From contig CM065378.1 of NCBI GenBank assembly GCA_033060915.1, positions 3,715,001-3,779,000 of the forward strand: 64,000 nt of DNA. The letters run 5' to 3'. The translations under genes were made by a program, and so were the position numbers. The notes under the pieces are model-generated. The model worked only from the letters and a program-made list of their open reading frames with translations. It was not told the origin of the DNA and did not search any database. Positions within the stretch are counted from its first letter, which is position 1, and every line of letters begins with the position of its first letter. Positions 47,477 through 60,500 of this stretch are shown piece by piece. The stretch comes from Euryodendron excelsum. Its lineage: Eukaryota; Streptophyta; Magnoliopsida; Ericales; Pentaphylacaceae.

Positions 47477-48896
47477 TGTTAGAATATATGGTGTGACACA
47501 ACAACTTTGAGCCATTGTTAAGGTGAGACCCACATGTCCTTTTTAGTAGGTCTAAGGTGCTTTGTGTTCTTCTCCATGAAGAGATAAAGAACAAACATCT
47601 ACTTGCTTAAATCCATGGAGGTTTGAATGAGATAATGGTCTCCAAAGTAGGTACCATGAGTATGGTTATTAGGTAGAACTAAAGACTTGTCGCACATTGA
47701 TTTTTTACTAAAAAATTGATGGGTATATAAAGCCTAGGTTTAGATATGGGTTTGGGCCTCAAGGGGCACCCCATTTTTATATAAGGGGGAGAACCTATGG
47801 AACCTATGGGTTGACCCAATACTCCACACGCGCAGACTGCCACCGCTGGCCTGCTCGACTCGGTTCGGGTGCAATTTAATAATATTAAATAGACTTGGGC
47901 CGGTTTAATATTTAATTTTTGAGGCAGTTTGAACTAGTATGTGTGAACTGTGTGAGAACCGAACCGGTTCAAATTCAAATTCAATTCCAACAGTTGTGAC
48001 CCTTCCTAAGGGCGCGTTTGGCTAGCATCGTTTTGAAAGGGTGCGAATCTTTCCATATATAAAAAGATTCCCCCTCCGAAATAAAATAGTTTTTGTTTAT
48101 CTCTCTCTCTCTCTCTCTCTCTGTGGTGAAGTCCTACTGCAACTGACTCGATGACATTCTGCCCAGATTTCGAGAACGTCTATTCGCATATCTGGCTAAG
48201 TACTGGGCGATTGTTTCAGGCATATTCTAATTGTTCAATCAATCTTTCTAATCTTCGTTTCAAACTTAGAAATTCTGTACGAATTTCTAACCAGGTTTTA
48301 TTTTCAGATTAATTTCTGTATATGTTGTGTGGTGAATTTTCGTGAAAATTTAACCACTTTGTTCTGTGTTTCTGTATTGAATTTTTGCATTGAAATTCTA
48401 CAAAATTGCAGTATATTTTTAGCGTAAGAAATACTGTCTTTAGTTGTCATGTCATATTGATTTTGTCAGAAACGGTGTAGGTTTCTATATGAAATTTATT
48501 GTTATAATTCTGTGTTGAGTTAGACAAAAATTTTCTTATATTTTTCTTCATACATATTACATTCATACTGTACATGGAGAGAGCAGAATTTGACGTTTGC
48601 ATTTGCTGGACCTGAATATTTTAGTACTACTTATTCAGTGTCATGATCATTTTATCCTGGAGATGGACACCCGCTAATCCCGTGGGCACCTATGTGGGGA
48701 ACGAATCTATCTTAATGAGAGAGTGTGCAACACTGGACTTGATCTACCTTTCATTGCTTATATTATTGCATTATCGCCTATGAATTGTTTAGTATGTCAT
48801 ATCCCATTATTACAAACACATTATTCATTATTTTTAATTTCACTTTATTATGACTACAGTTTATATAGGAAACATTATACAATATTTTTTCCAACA
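47477..48896 (+). repeat. 3' LTR of the copia-like element
   Basis: 1420 bp, from TGTTAG to CCAACA, in the same orientation as 42754-44100. It follows the polypurine tract. The length difference to the 5' LTR reflects small indels, including a stretch around 48040-48070 and 48125-48160. Confidence 0.87.
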
Positions 48897-48901
48897 AAAT
48901 C

Positions 48902-49475
48902 AGGCCTCAAAGAATTGCCATAGCTTCAACAAAATCCACACTCTAGGCCTTATGAATTTGATCCATCATAGAAGCAATAACTTCACCTTTAGCATCCTGA
49001 ACCACTACCCCAATACCTGTTACGCCATTCAGTCTGAAAGATCCATCAGTATCGACTTTGTATAACTCCTGCTGCGGAGGTTTCCACCTTTTGTCACCTG
49101 CTCTACTATTGTTCTGATTAACCTTCACCCTCATCTTGGCTTGCTGATACTCAACATAGAAATCACTAGCTAAATTGGCAACCACTATTGGTGATTTGCG
49201 ATGCCTATCAAAGGTGTTATTGTTCCATTTAAGCCAGATATACCAAGCAATCACCATTGCCAATCCAACCTGCTTTTCATCCGTTTTATGCCACAAAACT
49301 TCAGTCCGGGGCCATGAAGTGATCAACCTTGTCATCAAAACAAAGATCTGAGACAAAAGAGCATTGCTGCCACACCTTCAATGCATACACACATGATAGC
49401 AGACACTGATTTATTGTTTCATCTGCACTGCCACATAACGCACGCATGCCATTATTATGATATTTGAGGAGGCGA
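48902..49475 (-). mobile_element. LINE remnant, zinc-finger (zf-RVT) end and start of RNase H
   Basis: Minus-strand translation gives a zf-RVT-like block (ALCGSADETINQCLLSC, near 49440-49390), then W--W-RN-like text (WYIWLKWNNNTFDRH), then the RNase H start KVDTDGSFRLNGVTGIGVVV with its catalytic Asp. It then reads toward VEAMAIL up to the AAATC duplication. The reading continues at 42753 in GLIFCRAELG and on to EGDS. The 5' part of the LINE, including endonuclease and most of the reverse transcriptase, is absent, as is usual for 5'-truncated LINEs. Confidence 0.82.
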
Positions 49476-51383
49476 GAATGTAACTTTTTTTTAGTTCAAG
49501 TGGATTAAAGTGATGTTGAGTCATATTTAAGAAGATCATAATATAATATTAGTTAAATGAGTTCTTATAAGCCCTTAGTTTATGCTTATACATTTCAAAG
49601 AAAAAAAAATGGCTGAAAAAAAGACAGAAAAGACAAGAAAAAAGCTAATTGAAAAGCCCCTAAAAGGGCTTTAAAGCCATGGCAAATGGAGCGTGCACCC
49701 GAGTACATAAAAAAAAAAAACACCCAAATATGAATTCTAATTGCATTATAAACTTCACAAAAATCAATACACTCATGATTTTGGTAGAATTTGAAAAAAA
49801 ATTTTGGTAGATTATTAGGGAATGACTTGATTTTACATATTTACGGCCTTGAAAAAGGCACATGTTTATCATACGTGAGTTTTTTTTGTTTATTTTTCAA
49901 ACAAAATTTATCAAAAGATTGACATTATAACAAATTAAAAGACTAAGAGCTTAATTTTTACCGATTAAAGTAAAAGTCTTAAAATAAGATTTGGTATAAA
50001 GTGTAAATGTGTTAAGTATAACTGATCTCTTTTGACCATAGATGTATTTAATAGGTCCCACGTTATAATATTTAAATCTTAATTAACTGAACATTTATCC
50101 ATAACTTACACCTCATGCACACAGCACATTTTGACACGGCTCAATCTAACTCTTGTATTGTGTACGTAGCTGATGTTAGACGGTGGAACAGCCGACTCTT
50201 CCAAGTCGGTTTCTCATCATGGAGGATTCTAATCTAGAGAGACGAAGAGAGGCGGTGAGAGAAATACCTAGAAAGAGAGATTTGGAGAGAGAAAAGGCTG
50301 AATTTGGAGAGGATCTGCTGTAGGGTTCGTGTTGACTCTCAACGGGGCGTAAGCCATTTTCTTTTTCTTTGCTTTTCTTTCCTTTCCTTACACCATATGC
50401 AATACACGTTGAGCAAGCAATTCCCTTAGCATTGCATAAGAGTTCTTATGAATTCAGCTAAGATTAGTTGTCCACGAGTTTTGGGATGTCATTTTATCTT
50501 ATGAATTCAGATTTGTTGTACGGTAGAATCCATAAGAAAATGCTAGGCTATATATATGCAAATCAATTACATATCACAACTTAATTGACACAACCACCTG
50601 ATTATGTTTTGTACCAAACCAAACAGTGAACAAATCAAACGCTTCTTCCCCAGAAAATGAAAAAGAAAGAAAAATAGAAAACATAGCTAAACTGATCAAG
50701 CTAATGTCCTTATTTTAAGCTAGCTAATATCTTTCAGTTATGTCAAGGTCTAATGACATGTGACAAACCTTTGCGCTGATTTAAGCAAAGACCCGTGCTT
50801 TTCAGTCTAAGCAAGTTCGAGTCTATTCAAGAGATTACCAATGTTTATAAACTATACCTACAAAATTATGTATTTAATTGGCAAATTTAATCTAGTGACA
50901 CTGACTCCCATCTTTGAAGCTTTGGTAGCACAGCCAAACTTTCTATGGAGCCTACTGAATGGGATCTTCCTCCTGTCCATGCATCAATACCTAAACGCCT
51001 TTGTATAGACAACTAATAATGTGCATTAATCTTTTCATAAAAGGGCTTGTTTAGCCGTGCAGGCAAAGCTGTTTAATAACCTTTTTTTTAGAACAACAAA
51101 ACTATACAACTCAATGACAAAGTTTCCCATTTCGTATGGACTTGGCACCTTTTGGATAGCCGGCCTGGCGGTTTTCAATGATTCCATCTTTGTTAGTATC
51201 CGTGCAAACGAGAGGCTCTGTTTGTACACTTAAATCACATTTTCTTAGCCGTGTCTTATTGATGTAAACAAGAAAGTTCATTGATACATATAATCTATAT
51301 ATATTGTGGATATATACGAGGAACCTCGAATTGTAAGTCTCTCCCTGTCCATCTTTCTTGGATTCTGTCTTCCAGTTTGTGCA
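49476..51383. other. Intergenic, no gene recognised
   Basis: AT-rich. A short frame at about 50219-50323 (MEDSNLERRRE..., 34 aa, very Arg/Glu-rich) has no recognisable relatives and is probably chance. Sequence just upstream of 51384 is the promoter and leader of the second b561 gene, with AT-rich TATA-like motifs at about 51293-51317. Confidence 0.45.
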
Positions 51384-53553
51384 ATGCCTACCAAGGGGCG
51401 GTCCAACTTTCATGCGTCCGCGCTACCAGTCTCCATCTTTGCGCATTTGTTAGCCATAGCAGTGATTACCCTTGTGCTTGTATGGCTTCTACATTTCCAG
51501 GGCGGCCTTGCTTTCAATTCAGTCATCAAAAAGAAGATTTTTAATGTAATTTTTTCTTTAAACATCACTGAAATACACACACATCAGCTTGTTTATAATC
51601 TCTACTGTCTTGATTTTCTCGTTGGTAATGTTTTCTTTGGGTTATGTTTGGCAGGTGCACCCACTTCTAATGGTGGTTGGGTTTATTCTATTTGCTGGGG
51701 AAGGTAAGAAAGTGGTAGTACTACTGTTATCACAAAAGTTTTGCATCCAAAGAAATCCCAATATCCTGTATTTCAAGTTTCCAACTATCTACCACGTGAA
51801 AAGTTTGTTTTTCAAAAACATTTCCCTTTTTTTTCTATTACAGAAATTTAAAAATCCCAGTTATCAATGGAATTTTCTCCCTTTTTTCCGGTAATGTTGT
51901 ACACGCAGAAAAATTTATATCAGCAGAATAATTTGATTGAATAAGAGTCATTTACTATAAAACAAAACATCCATCTGATGACTCTATAATAATGTTACTG
52001 TTAAATCATTTTAGTAAAATTTTTCTACCGATTTTCTAAAAGAATAGCATTTTCCTTTTCCTTTTTCCCCGTATATGTTTTGGCCTTTTTTGCATTATGC
52101 TTGATCATAGAACTCTCCATTATAAACTTGGAACAAAACAGAAAATAAGTTCAAATTTGAGAAAAGACATAACCATGTTTTAGATTTGGTTTGTAGATTA
52201 TTGAATTTGGGCTTATCGTAGGAAGCATAGGTGTTCTCATTCAAAAACTAGCTCAGACCACAAAACAACGGAAAAAACAAGAGAGGAAAGAAATACAAAA
52301 TAACTAGCAGTGTTTGATTCAATTTTGATTTTGTTCATTCTTGAGGATGGATTTGTTACTGTGAACTAACCGAGGATTTGAATCAGCTATCATGTCATAC
52401 AAGACGGTCCCAGGAAACAGAGAGTCACAGAAACTGGTTCACCTCATATTGCATTTCATTGCTCTTCTTGCTGGAATTGTGGGGATTTATGCAGTGTTCA
52501 AATTTCACCATGAGTCTGGCTTTCCAGACATGTATACCTTGCATTCCTGGATTGGCATGTCCACCATCTGCTTATTTGGTATTCAGGTAAGATCACCAAT
52601 TTAAGTACACCTGTAATTATTTTTTGGTCAATAGATGAGGATTGAATAAACTGGGTTAGCTTAGTTGGACAGAAGACTTCTCTTTTCTTTAGGACGTCAA
52701 GGGACCAACTCTTCCCATTATCAAGATTGCCTAATTCTTGGCTATACACAAGTGTGTAAATATCCTTCTTGGATTTTCTTAGAGAAGGAGCGTAAAGTAA
52801 GAGTGTTTAATTTGTAATGTTGGCGTTAGCGAGTTTGAGTTCTATATATTGCAAGAAGTATTTTTGGAAAGAAATTATTAAACTGGTGTCAGTCACTCTA
52901 AGGACAACAATTTACCTGGAGATATGTGCCTTATCTGAAACTAGTGAATTGTGGGTATTTGCCAACCTCGGATGGAGTTTACTCTCTAGGGGATCCCACT
53001 TCATCAAAAAAATAAAAAATAAAAAATAAAAAATTGTAGTTGTGGCTTTAAATATTGATGAAATGTTATTCTCAGTCTTCTCATAAACTTCTTTGTTTTT
53101 TTATTTTTTCATGGCACGTGTTAGTTTGGGCCAACCCTAAACATTAAGCTAAAAAAGACAAACTACAAATCTGTTTTCATTCTTGAAAGGAAAACTGTCC
53201 CTAGCAGTTCCAAAAATTATTGTTGCCATGACAATAAACTTTTAGAATCAACACTCCAAACTGACTAAAGGCTTCCAAATGCTTCTCAGTGGCTTCTTGG
53301 TTTCTTCTCCTTCGCGTGGCCTCGAGCAGAGTCGGGAGCACGGGCTAGGCTGGCACCATGGCACGCTTTCTTTGGCATTGCCATCTTCTTTATGGCAATT
53401 TTGAGCGCCGAGACAGGTTTGATGGAGAAATTCGTTCTACTAAAGCTTCAACGCAGCCAAGAAGCACTGATTGTGAACTTTACTGGGCTGTTGATACTTC
53501 TCTTTGCAATCTCTGTCGGCCTCACTGTTCTCCTTCCACGAGGCTACAAGTAA
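51384..53553 (+). CDS. Cytochrome b561, probable transmembrane ascorbate ferrireductase (gene 2)
   Basis: Exons 51384-51545, 51655-51703, 52387-52586 and 53290-53553 (GT/AG introns) encode 224 aa. It has the same exon phases as gene 1, and exons 2 and 3 are the same length, proving common descent. Heme-ligand histidines are H56 (VHPLLM), H89 (LVHLIL), H123 (LHSWIG) and H162 (PWHAFFG). Other conserved text includes WLLHFQGGLAF and VNFTGLLILLFAISVGLTVLLP. It is predicted to be a six-helix di-heme membrane protein oxidising ascorbate. The protein differs from gene 1 at roughly half of its positions by eye, so the duplication is old, with the transposon cluster accumulating between the copies later. 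The last two introns are ~0.7 kb. AATAAA lies at about 53682. Confidence 0.93.
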
Positions 53554-54789
53554 ATTAAGTTCTATGTTCGTGGCGTGTATTTCTTTATCTAGTTACATTT
53601 GTTGTTTGTTAGCTATAGTTTGCTATTTGTTTCCCTTTGTTAAGAATAGAATAATTTCGTTATAGCAAAATGTTTCACATTCAATAAAAGGAGTGCATAA
53701 ATGGCTTTGATTTATGGTAAGGAGGTGTTCATGGATAATTTCAAAGCAAAACCATGTACTATTCTAAGTATCCTGTTCAATAAAATTGATCTCCTCCATT
53801 ACTTATCACTTGTTAATGTATACCATCTAGGTAATGCAACAATGTTATATTGGCTCTATATTTACTTGTTTTTTCTCCGTTAAAGCAACACCTTGAATGA
53901 CACATTTCTACTTTCTGAGAGCAACTTTCAAGGAATTCTCTAAAATGACTCTCTTAATTATTTTAGAGAACTAAACCTAAAAAATGACCCTTCAAAAAGC
54001 TCTCTATATGACTCTTTATTTGAGAGAGTTTTGCTTTCGCCCTCTAAATGTAGAGAGCCAAAAGTGATTATTTAAACTTTAAATAATATTATTTTATAAA
54101 TCTCTCTCATTTTCTCTCCTCTTTTTGTCTTCTTTTCTCGGGATAATTGCTAAAAAAAAAAAATAATAATTTATGAGGTGACTAGCTAAAATAAAGAGTA
54201 TGGTTGGAAATTTTTTTAAAAAGTGGCTAGCTAAAAATAGATAATAGAGTTTTTAAGTATATTTTGACTAACTATTTTACAAAATAGAGAATAAAATTTT
54301 TAAATATATTTTGACTTGCTACTTTACAGAGTAGAATTGGAGATATTCTCAATCATTCTTTTTCTTTTTGTCTAGACTAGAATGCGATTATTACATGTCC
54401 TTCTTATTATATTGGTGGGAGGGCGATTATAAAATATATATATATATAACAAATCCGTAAAATATAAGAAACGATGATATTAAAATTGCATAAAATTGAC
54501 TGTGGAAATTATGTGGTTCAGTTGTATTTGGTTGGCATCTCATTGTTGAGGTCTTGAGTTCGACTTTCCTGGGATGGATAATGTTGTGCTGGCTCAATAA
54601 TTGTTGGGATTGCTGTAGACTTGGGAATTCTTAAATTTTTCTTGGAGATAAATGCCAAGTTTGATGTGTTTCACATGATGTTAGTGAATTATCTCCTATA
54701 GATTAACAACAGCTAAAAAAAAGGGGAGAAGGTTGTCTTTGCTGGGATTGAACCTTGTAATTTCAAAGTTTTTAAGTGTTAATCATAAA
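53554..54789. other. Intergenic, no gene; palindromic AT-rich stretches
   Basis: 3' flank of the b561 gene. From 53890 to 54350, repeated 'ctctctaaa', 'agagag' and 'gactagctaaaat' phrases suggest a decayed MITE, with no clear termini. Confidence 0.4.
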
Positions 54790-55728
54790 GGCCATGTTTG
54801 TTTAGATGATTAGGAGCACCGGATTGGAGATATTATCCACGAGCTCCACTCAATCTCGTGTTTGGTAAAAAAAAAAAGTAGACGAATCATATGGGAGATG
54901 GAATCCCACAAAGGAAAATGCTATTCTTTCAAAAAAATTTGTGCAGAAAATCTACCAGAATGATGTGACAATGACATTATTGTAATTAAGAGCCATCAAT
55001 GTGGGTGTTTTGTTTTAAAGTAAGTAGCTCTTATCCAACCGCATCATTCTGGTGATAAATTCTATATAACTTTTTTTTGTTTGTATAGCATTAGCATTAC
55101 CCTCCCACAAAAGGTAAAATAAGCCATTCCGCTGGGACCGAGGGGAGATAACGCACAAAAAGACTATTTTGTTCATTCTCACATTATTATATATTATAAT
55201 ATATAATATATATACTATATTATATTACGTTAATGCTATATAACTATATTATATTAATATTTATTTTGTAGTATTAAAATATAATAGTGTATATTGTACT
55301 AATAATAAAATAATCTATTAACGTAGATTATATATCATACGTCAGTATATATTAATATGTAATATAATATATTAATGTATAAAATTATTATATCATTAAA
55401 TTATATTAATACTGTTTATTATATTAATCCACAATATATAATGCAATGGATATGATATTATAAATTATATTAGTATAATATTAATTTTTTTTGTAGGGTC
55501 GAAGAGGTAATTTCATGCACTTATGTTATTCATTATTCTATCTCCATTAGATACAACAAATATAATATTACTTATCCTATTATTTATCTTACTCTAACCA
55601 AACATAGTATAAACATAATGTAAGTAATCTCTCATCACATCATGGTATTATTTATCATTCATCACCACCTTTCCAATTTTTCAGTATTACTTATTCTCTA
55701 TTTTTTTATCACACAAACAAACATGGCC
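54790..55728. mobile_element. TIR element of 939 bp with 14-bp perfect terminal inverted repeats
   Basis: Starts GGCCATGTTTGTTT and ends AAACAAACATGGCC. The flanking bases are AAA on both sides (a possible 3-bp duplication). The interior is extremely AT-rich from 55180 to 55500, with many 'atattaat' palindromic words, and has no transposase. A 3-bp duplication would suit a PIF/Harbinger-like element, but the flank is low-complexity, so the superfamily is open. Confidence 0.72.
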
Positions 55729-57562
55729 AAAGGAAAACGTTCAGTAATAGTAGAAAAATGGGTTGCAAACAAAACATGCCCAGTAACACAGGGCCATTAC
55801 TTTGTCAACCCTGTCATGAGATGTTGGAGTTGGGACTATATATGAAAATGAAAGAGAGTAACAAAATTAATTGCAGTAGCTGAAAGAGAAATAAAATGCA
55901 AAAATTGAATAGCACTTATTCATATTGGTTTCAGATATGCTGCAACTGGGACAATATTGAAGGCCACCCATAAGAGGGACCATGAACTGTAAGAAAGCAT
56001 ATGTACACCATTTTTCCATCGTATTGTTTTTTCCACTCACAATACTGGAGCTTATATAGCTTCAGTACTTGTATGAAAGATCATTGCCATTGAACTTTCA
56101 AAATATCATGCAAAAGAGTAACAACATCCGAACAGAAAAATTATATAGAGTTTTGTATGAGATGATGTGGCTGAATTAGGGCCTCTGATTAAAACAAAAT
56201 ATTCATTCTAGTGGGATTTTCTATATACTTTTTTTGTAAGATTAATATTTTTTTATGCAAAATATTTATGTTATATTAAGCCAGCGTGGTGCGTTAAAAA
56301 AAAAATTCCATATTTGAGAGCATGAATACCAAGATCACTGGCTAATTCATAGAGTCCATCATTACAATTTTAAATTGCTAAGCATATTTTTCGTTTGAAG
56401 CAAACCAACACGTGGGAGACTTCAAACCATGCATAGTGGCTTTTCCAAACAAATAGCTTGGATTAGCATATTTATCAACTTATGGCTTTTCTTTTACTAT
56501 TTTTTTCATTTTCTTTTACTATTTTTTTTTCATTAGAATATCATGATTTGCACGATGAGAAATGCATGAGTTATATATAGAAATAAAACAACTAGGCAAA
56601 AATAAAACCAAGGATTGCAAGGAGAGAGTATATTTTATTTGTCATGAAGTTAAAAAAAAAGTTAAAGCGAGGGTGGTTTTGGTGGAGGATTAGTGATTAC
56701 CCTCTACCCACCCCCTAAATGAATTTTTATTTGTTTTGTGGCAAGGAAGTCCAACAAACCCCCATGATACATAGTGCTAGTGTTAGGTTTTGTTGACTTA
56801 ACAGAGAGAGAGAGAGAGAGGAATGTGAAAACAATTCCATCACGATGGGTGCCTCATTTTCCATTGATTCCCACTTGCATATAAAATATTATAAATGGGA
56901 ATAATTCTTCAAGTAGCATGATGAAGACAATATACAGTGCAAAGGAACCTACTTTTCTTAGCAGAATTTCATGCCACGTTTGGAGGAGAATGTTCAGTGT
57001 CAACCTACTCTCTCTCTCTCTCTGTGTGACAATTTCCAGGGAAGAACATCAGCACTCTTGTCTGATCTGATCGCACATTGTGGACCATCAATTCATGTTA
57101 ATGTATCCTGTGACTGAGGATCAGTCCTACTTCAAGAAAATGTCCAACAAAATAAATAAAAAACACAAATACAGAACAGAAAAAAAAAAAAAAAAAAAAG
57201 GTAGAAGAAATACTCATATGGAATATCAAGTGAAACAAAGATCCAATGCACTGCCACACAATTACTTCAAAGAGAGGAAGAAATGAGTTTTGAATGACGA
57301 CTTCAAAAATTTTCACTTTTCAGAATAGATTATGCAACAAGAAGACACAAAAATGTTACAGATAAAGCAGCAATATTTCGATAATTTTTCTTATCAGTTC
57401 TTTCTCCCCAATGCCATGAGTTTCAGACCCCTTTAATGGACTATCAATTTGCACGTCAGACTAATAAGGAGGTGGAGGAAAGGAAAACAGAAAAATCCTA
57501 AATCTTACAACAGAAACCATCATTTGATTCGCATTAATGCTAGTTGGAGGAGGAAAAAAGAA
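55729..57562. other. Intergenic between the TIR element and the OBE3 stop
   Basis: Includes the probable 3' UTR of the minus-strand OBE3 gene near 57563. A GA microsatellite lies at about 56804-56820, a CT repeat at about 57009-57023 and an A-run at 57180-57199. No other gene is supported. Confidence 0.5.
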
Positions 57563-60500
57563 TTACACCCACTGTTGCTTTGTTGCCTCCATTCTCTCGA
57601 ACAAGCCAGCAATCTCAGCTTGCATTCTCATCTTCATCTTGTAGTAATCACAATGTGAATTTTCCAAAATCTTAAGTTCCTCCCAGCTTTTTCTCCGCCT
57701 TTCCTCGGTTTCCTGCAAACACAATTTAGCAAGCTTCTCAGTATACTCCTCTTCCACTTTCTCATTCTTTATCCGCACCATCCGCTTGTAACTCTCTGCT
57801 TCCCTCCTTGCTTCATCTGCTCGGGTTTGGAACATTCTGGCTTCTGTTTCTTTAATCCGCACAACACTTTCCAAGCTATCAAACCTATCTTTCTTCAATA
57901 ACTTCACGGACCATGCATCTTCGGCCATTTTGTCACCCATGAGGGAACTGTTTAAACCGCTCTGATGGAGATTGTGTGACAAGAAGTCCAGCCTCCCATT
58001 TGCAGAGCTCATGTTGTACAAGGTAGACCTTGGAGGCAGCGAGTTGGGTGTTAGAAGAGGGGCTGCATCTTTTTCAAGGTTAGCTTGAGTTGCTGTCAAC
58101 TCCTTTGGAGGCACACTGGAAAAGGGGAAGTCTGACATGCCATCTGTATCTATGGATCACAAAAACCCAGAAAGAGATGGATATAAATAGAAATTCAAAA
58201 TAACTTTGAATGAGTAATTGGTGCATGCAAAAGTTGCCAAAACATCCTTAGAATTAAAGAATCTTCTGAAAGTAAAATGCATGTAGCAGCACTGAAGTAC
58301 AAAGATGCAAATGTTTACAATCTGTTATATTTTGAAGTACTCATTTGGCAGAACTTCAAATGAAAACAAAGAGGAAAGAAGAAAATTAAAAAGGAAAAGG
58401 AAAAAGAAAAAGAAAACTGCACCACCATAGACTCAATTGATCAAAGGACAAAATAAAGTTCACATGCTAAACATTGAAGCACAAAAAATTTCCTGTTTTG
58501 AAGGTGTTTTAGTACATGTTATCAATAACTCATGCAACTGTTCATGTGAGAAACGAGATCTAAATATCTAAAGCAATAGTGCCTGGATAACAGATTTGGG
58601 CCACTTACTGAACCAGACATGCCTGCGACTTTTTTTTTTTTTAATATGGGAAGTCCCTCTTGTACCCATTATTCAACATTTTATTATTCTGCAAAAAACA
58701 ACCAGAAATGTTGTACCTAAGCAGAAATTCCAAAAGTGGTCCCACCTTCCATAACACAGAAGCGTTATACTTTGTACCAACCAAAGGAAGTAAAAAGAAA
58801 AATATAGAAAAGAAAGCAGCCTCCAAAATTTTGTTTTAGGCAAAGAATTCCCGATTTTCTTTATGATGCTTTTTGTGTGCGCCTGAAAGGAATTTGTCTA
58901 GATACTTGCCCAACTAGTTTCAACATCTCAAACTCTCCAAGTTTATAATTTCACGCCTCTATAAGGTGAAGAAATAATGTAAACCTATACCACATAGCCA
59001 TGAAGGTTGGGGATTAGTCCTTATTGAGACTATTTGTGATTCTTGAGAAACTACCAGTGCCATAAAAATATTAAGAATAGCTTTTATTATGGGGAAAAAA
59101 ATACATCGAAAGCTTAACAGTGAATCCTCATAGTTATCCTCAGTGATTTACGATTTCCAAAAGTTGCAGGGAATTAATTTTCAATATTCAAGATATTCAA
59201 GAAAATTCAAGAACTATTTGAACATGTGGACAAGTTTTGGAATTTGTGTAGTTGATGAAAGTATCAAGAGATGTTTGCATATTTTCAAAAGATCGGAGTA
59301 TTTTGTTATCATGCACAAGCCCTAGAAAAGACCAATTTTCATTATAATTTGGTCAAAAAATCTCCTATCTTCTTCATTTTGTAACCCATACACTATAAAA
59401 TCCTTGAGCCTATATAATCACAAACATAGGCACAAGTATGTGGATGCATGTGTCATATGCACAAACAAAAGCACATTTGCTAGCACCCAACTGCCAGTAG
59501 TTTAGATACTAGAAAAAATAATAAAATAAAAGAAAGAAGGCCACAACTGAGATGCAGATAAAAACAAGTAGCAAAATATGAAACTCCGTCGTCTGTACTA
59601 AAAAGAAAAAGAAAAAAGAGAGAGAGAGAGAGAAGCTCCTGACGTTCACATAACCTAGTGAAACCTTTACAGCTTTACCATACAACATTCTCTGACCTAC
59701 TTCTTAACCAAATCAGGGCGAAGCTGATCCAAGAAGCATCATTACCTTATTCTTTAAATAATAAGAGAAAACCTATTCATTCTCAAGCAAGAAAATATCC
59801 AACACAAGGTGGCCTCACCTTTGTCCCAAATTAGCACTATGCCATACTAGGGATTGCAACCAGTCAGGTTATTCATACAACTTATACAGTTCTACACTCA
59901 GGCCGAGTTTGGGACTCTTTTAAATCCAGTAAGCAGAAGGCTTGGGAGGAGCCAGTTAAAACCCAGAGTCTTTGTTTTGGTCAAACTATTGGATTGGAAT
60001 TCTTCTCGTAGGTCCGTTTGTAGGAACTGACAAATGCTTGAAAACAAGAACAGTAACTGATGTTTCAGATTGGTTGTCCCACGAACTGGACCCCTTAGCA
60101 TGTCAATTTGACCTAACATCTCAAATCCTACTAGAAACTCAATTTAACCAGAAGCTACAAATAGTGCAAACAGTGATCAGTTCAAAATGGGGACATAACA
60201 ACAGCAAAGGGAAAAACCAATTCACTTCACAAACAAAATAAAATGGTTGATACAAAGTTTAATCCTCATGTCATCTATTTACATTCTCTTGCTTCCTCAA
60301 AAGTTTCAGTGATAATAACATTTTTATCGAAGTTAAGCATTTGACTCTCACAGTGTTGTTTATTTTTCATGGAGCATTATGTGACTAATAATTACTCATC
60401 AGATCAGATTGCAGCTAGGGATGGCAGTGGACCGGGGTGGGGCGGGATGGGGATTGACACCTCCATCCCCGCATCCACCTAAAAAATCTACCTCCATCCT

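Larger units (their letters stand above)
42754..48896 (+). mobile_element. Complete LTR retrotransposon, non-autonomous, copia-like
   Basis: Two direct LTRs (42754-44100 and 47477-48896) flank a 3.4-kb interior. The whole is bounded by the identical pentamer AAATC (42749-42753 and 48897-48901). A polypurine tract (gtgggagat) lies immediately before the 3' LTR, in a form typical of Ty1/copia elements. The interior has no recognisable gag, protease, integrase or reverse transcriptase; only short frames survive, such as 44730-44921. Candidate 3' non-coding phrases of copia elements occur at 46850-47450. The element is therefore non-autonomous or heavily decayed. It sits inside the RNase H region of a LINE. 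Confidence 0.88.

Noticed and set aside
50219..50323. 34-codon Arg/Glu-rich frame
   Set aside because: Composition follows a GA-rich stretch; no relatives recognised and no nearby exons.
54530..54580. tRNA-like B-box phrase ('gagttcgactttcc')
   Set aside because: No matching A box, anticodon arm or acceptor stem could be drawn around it.
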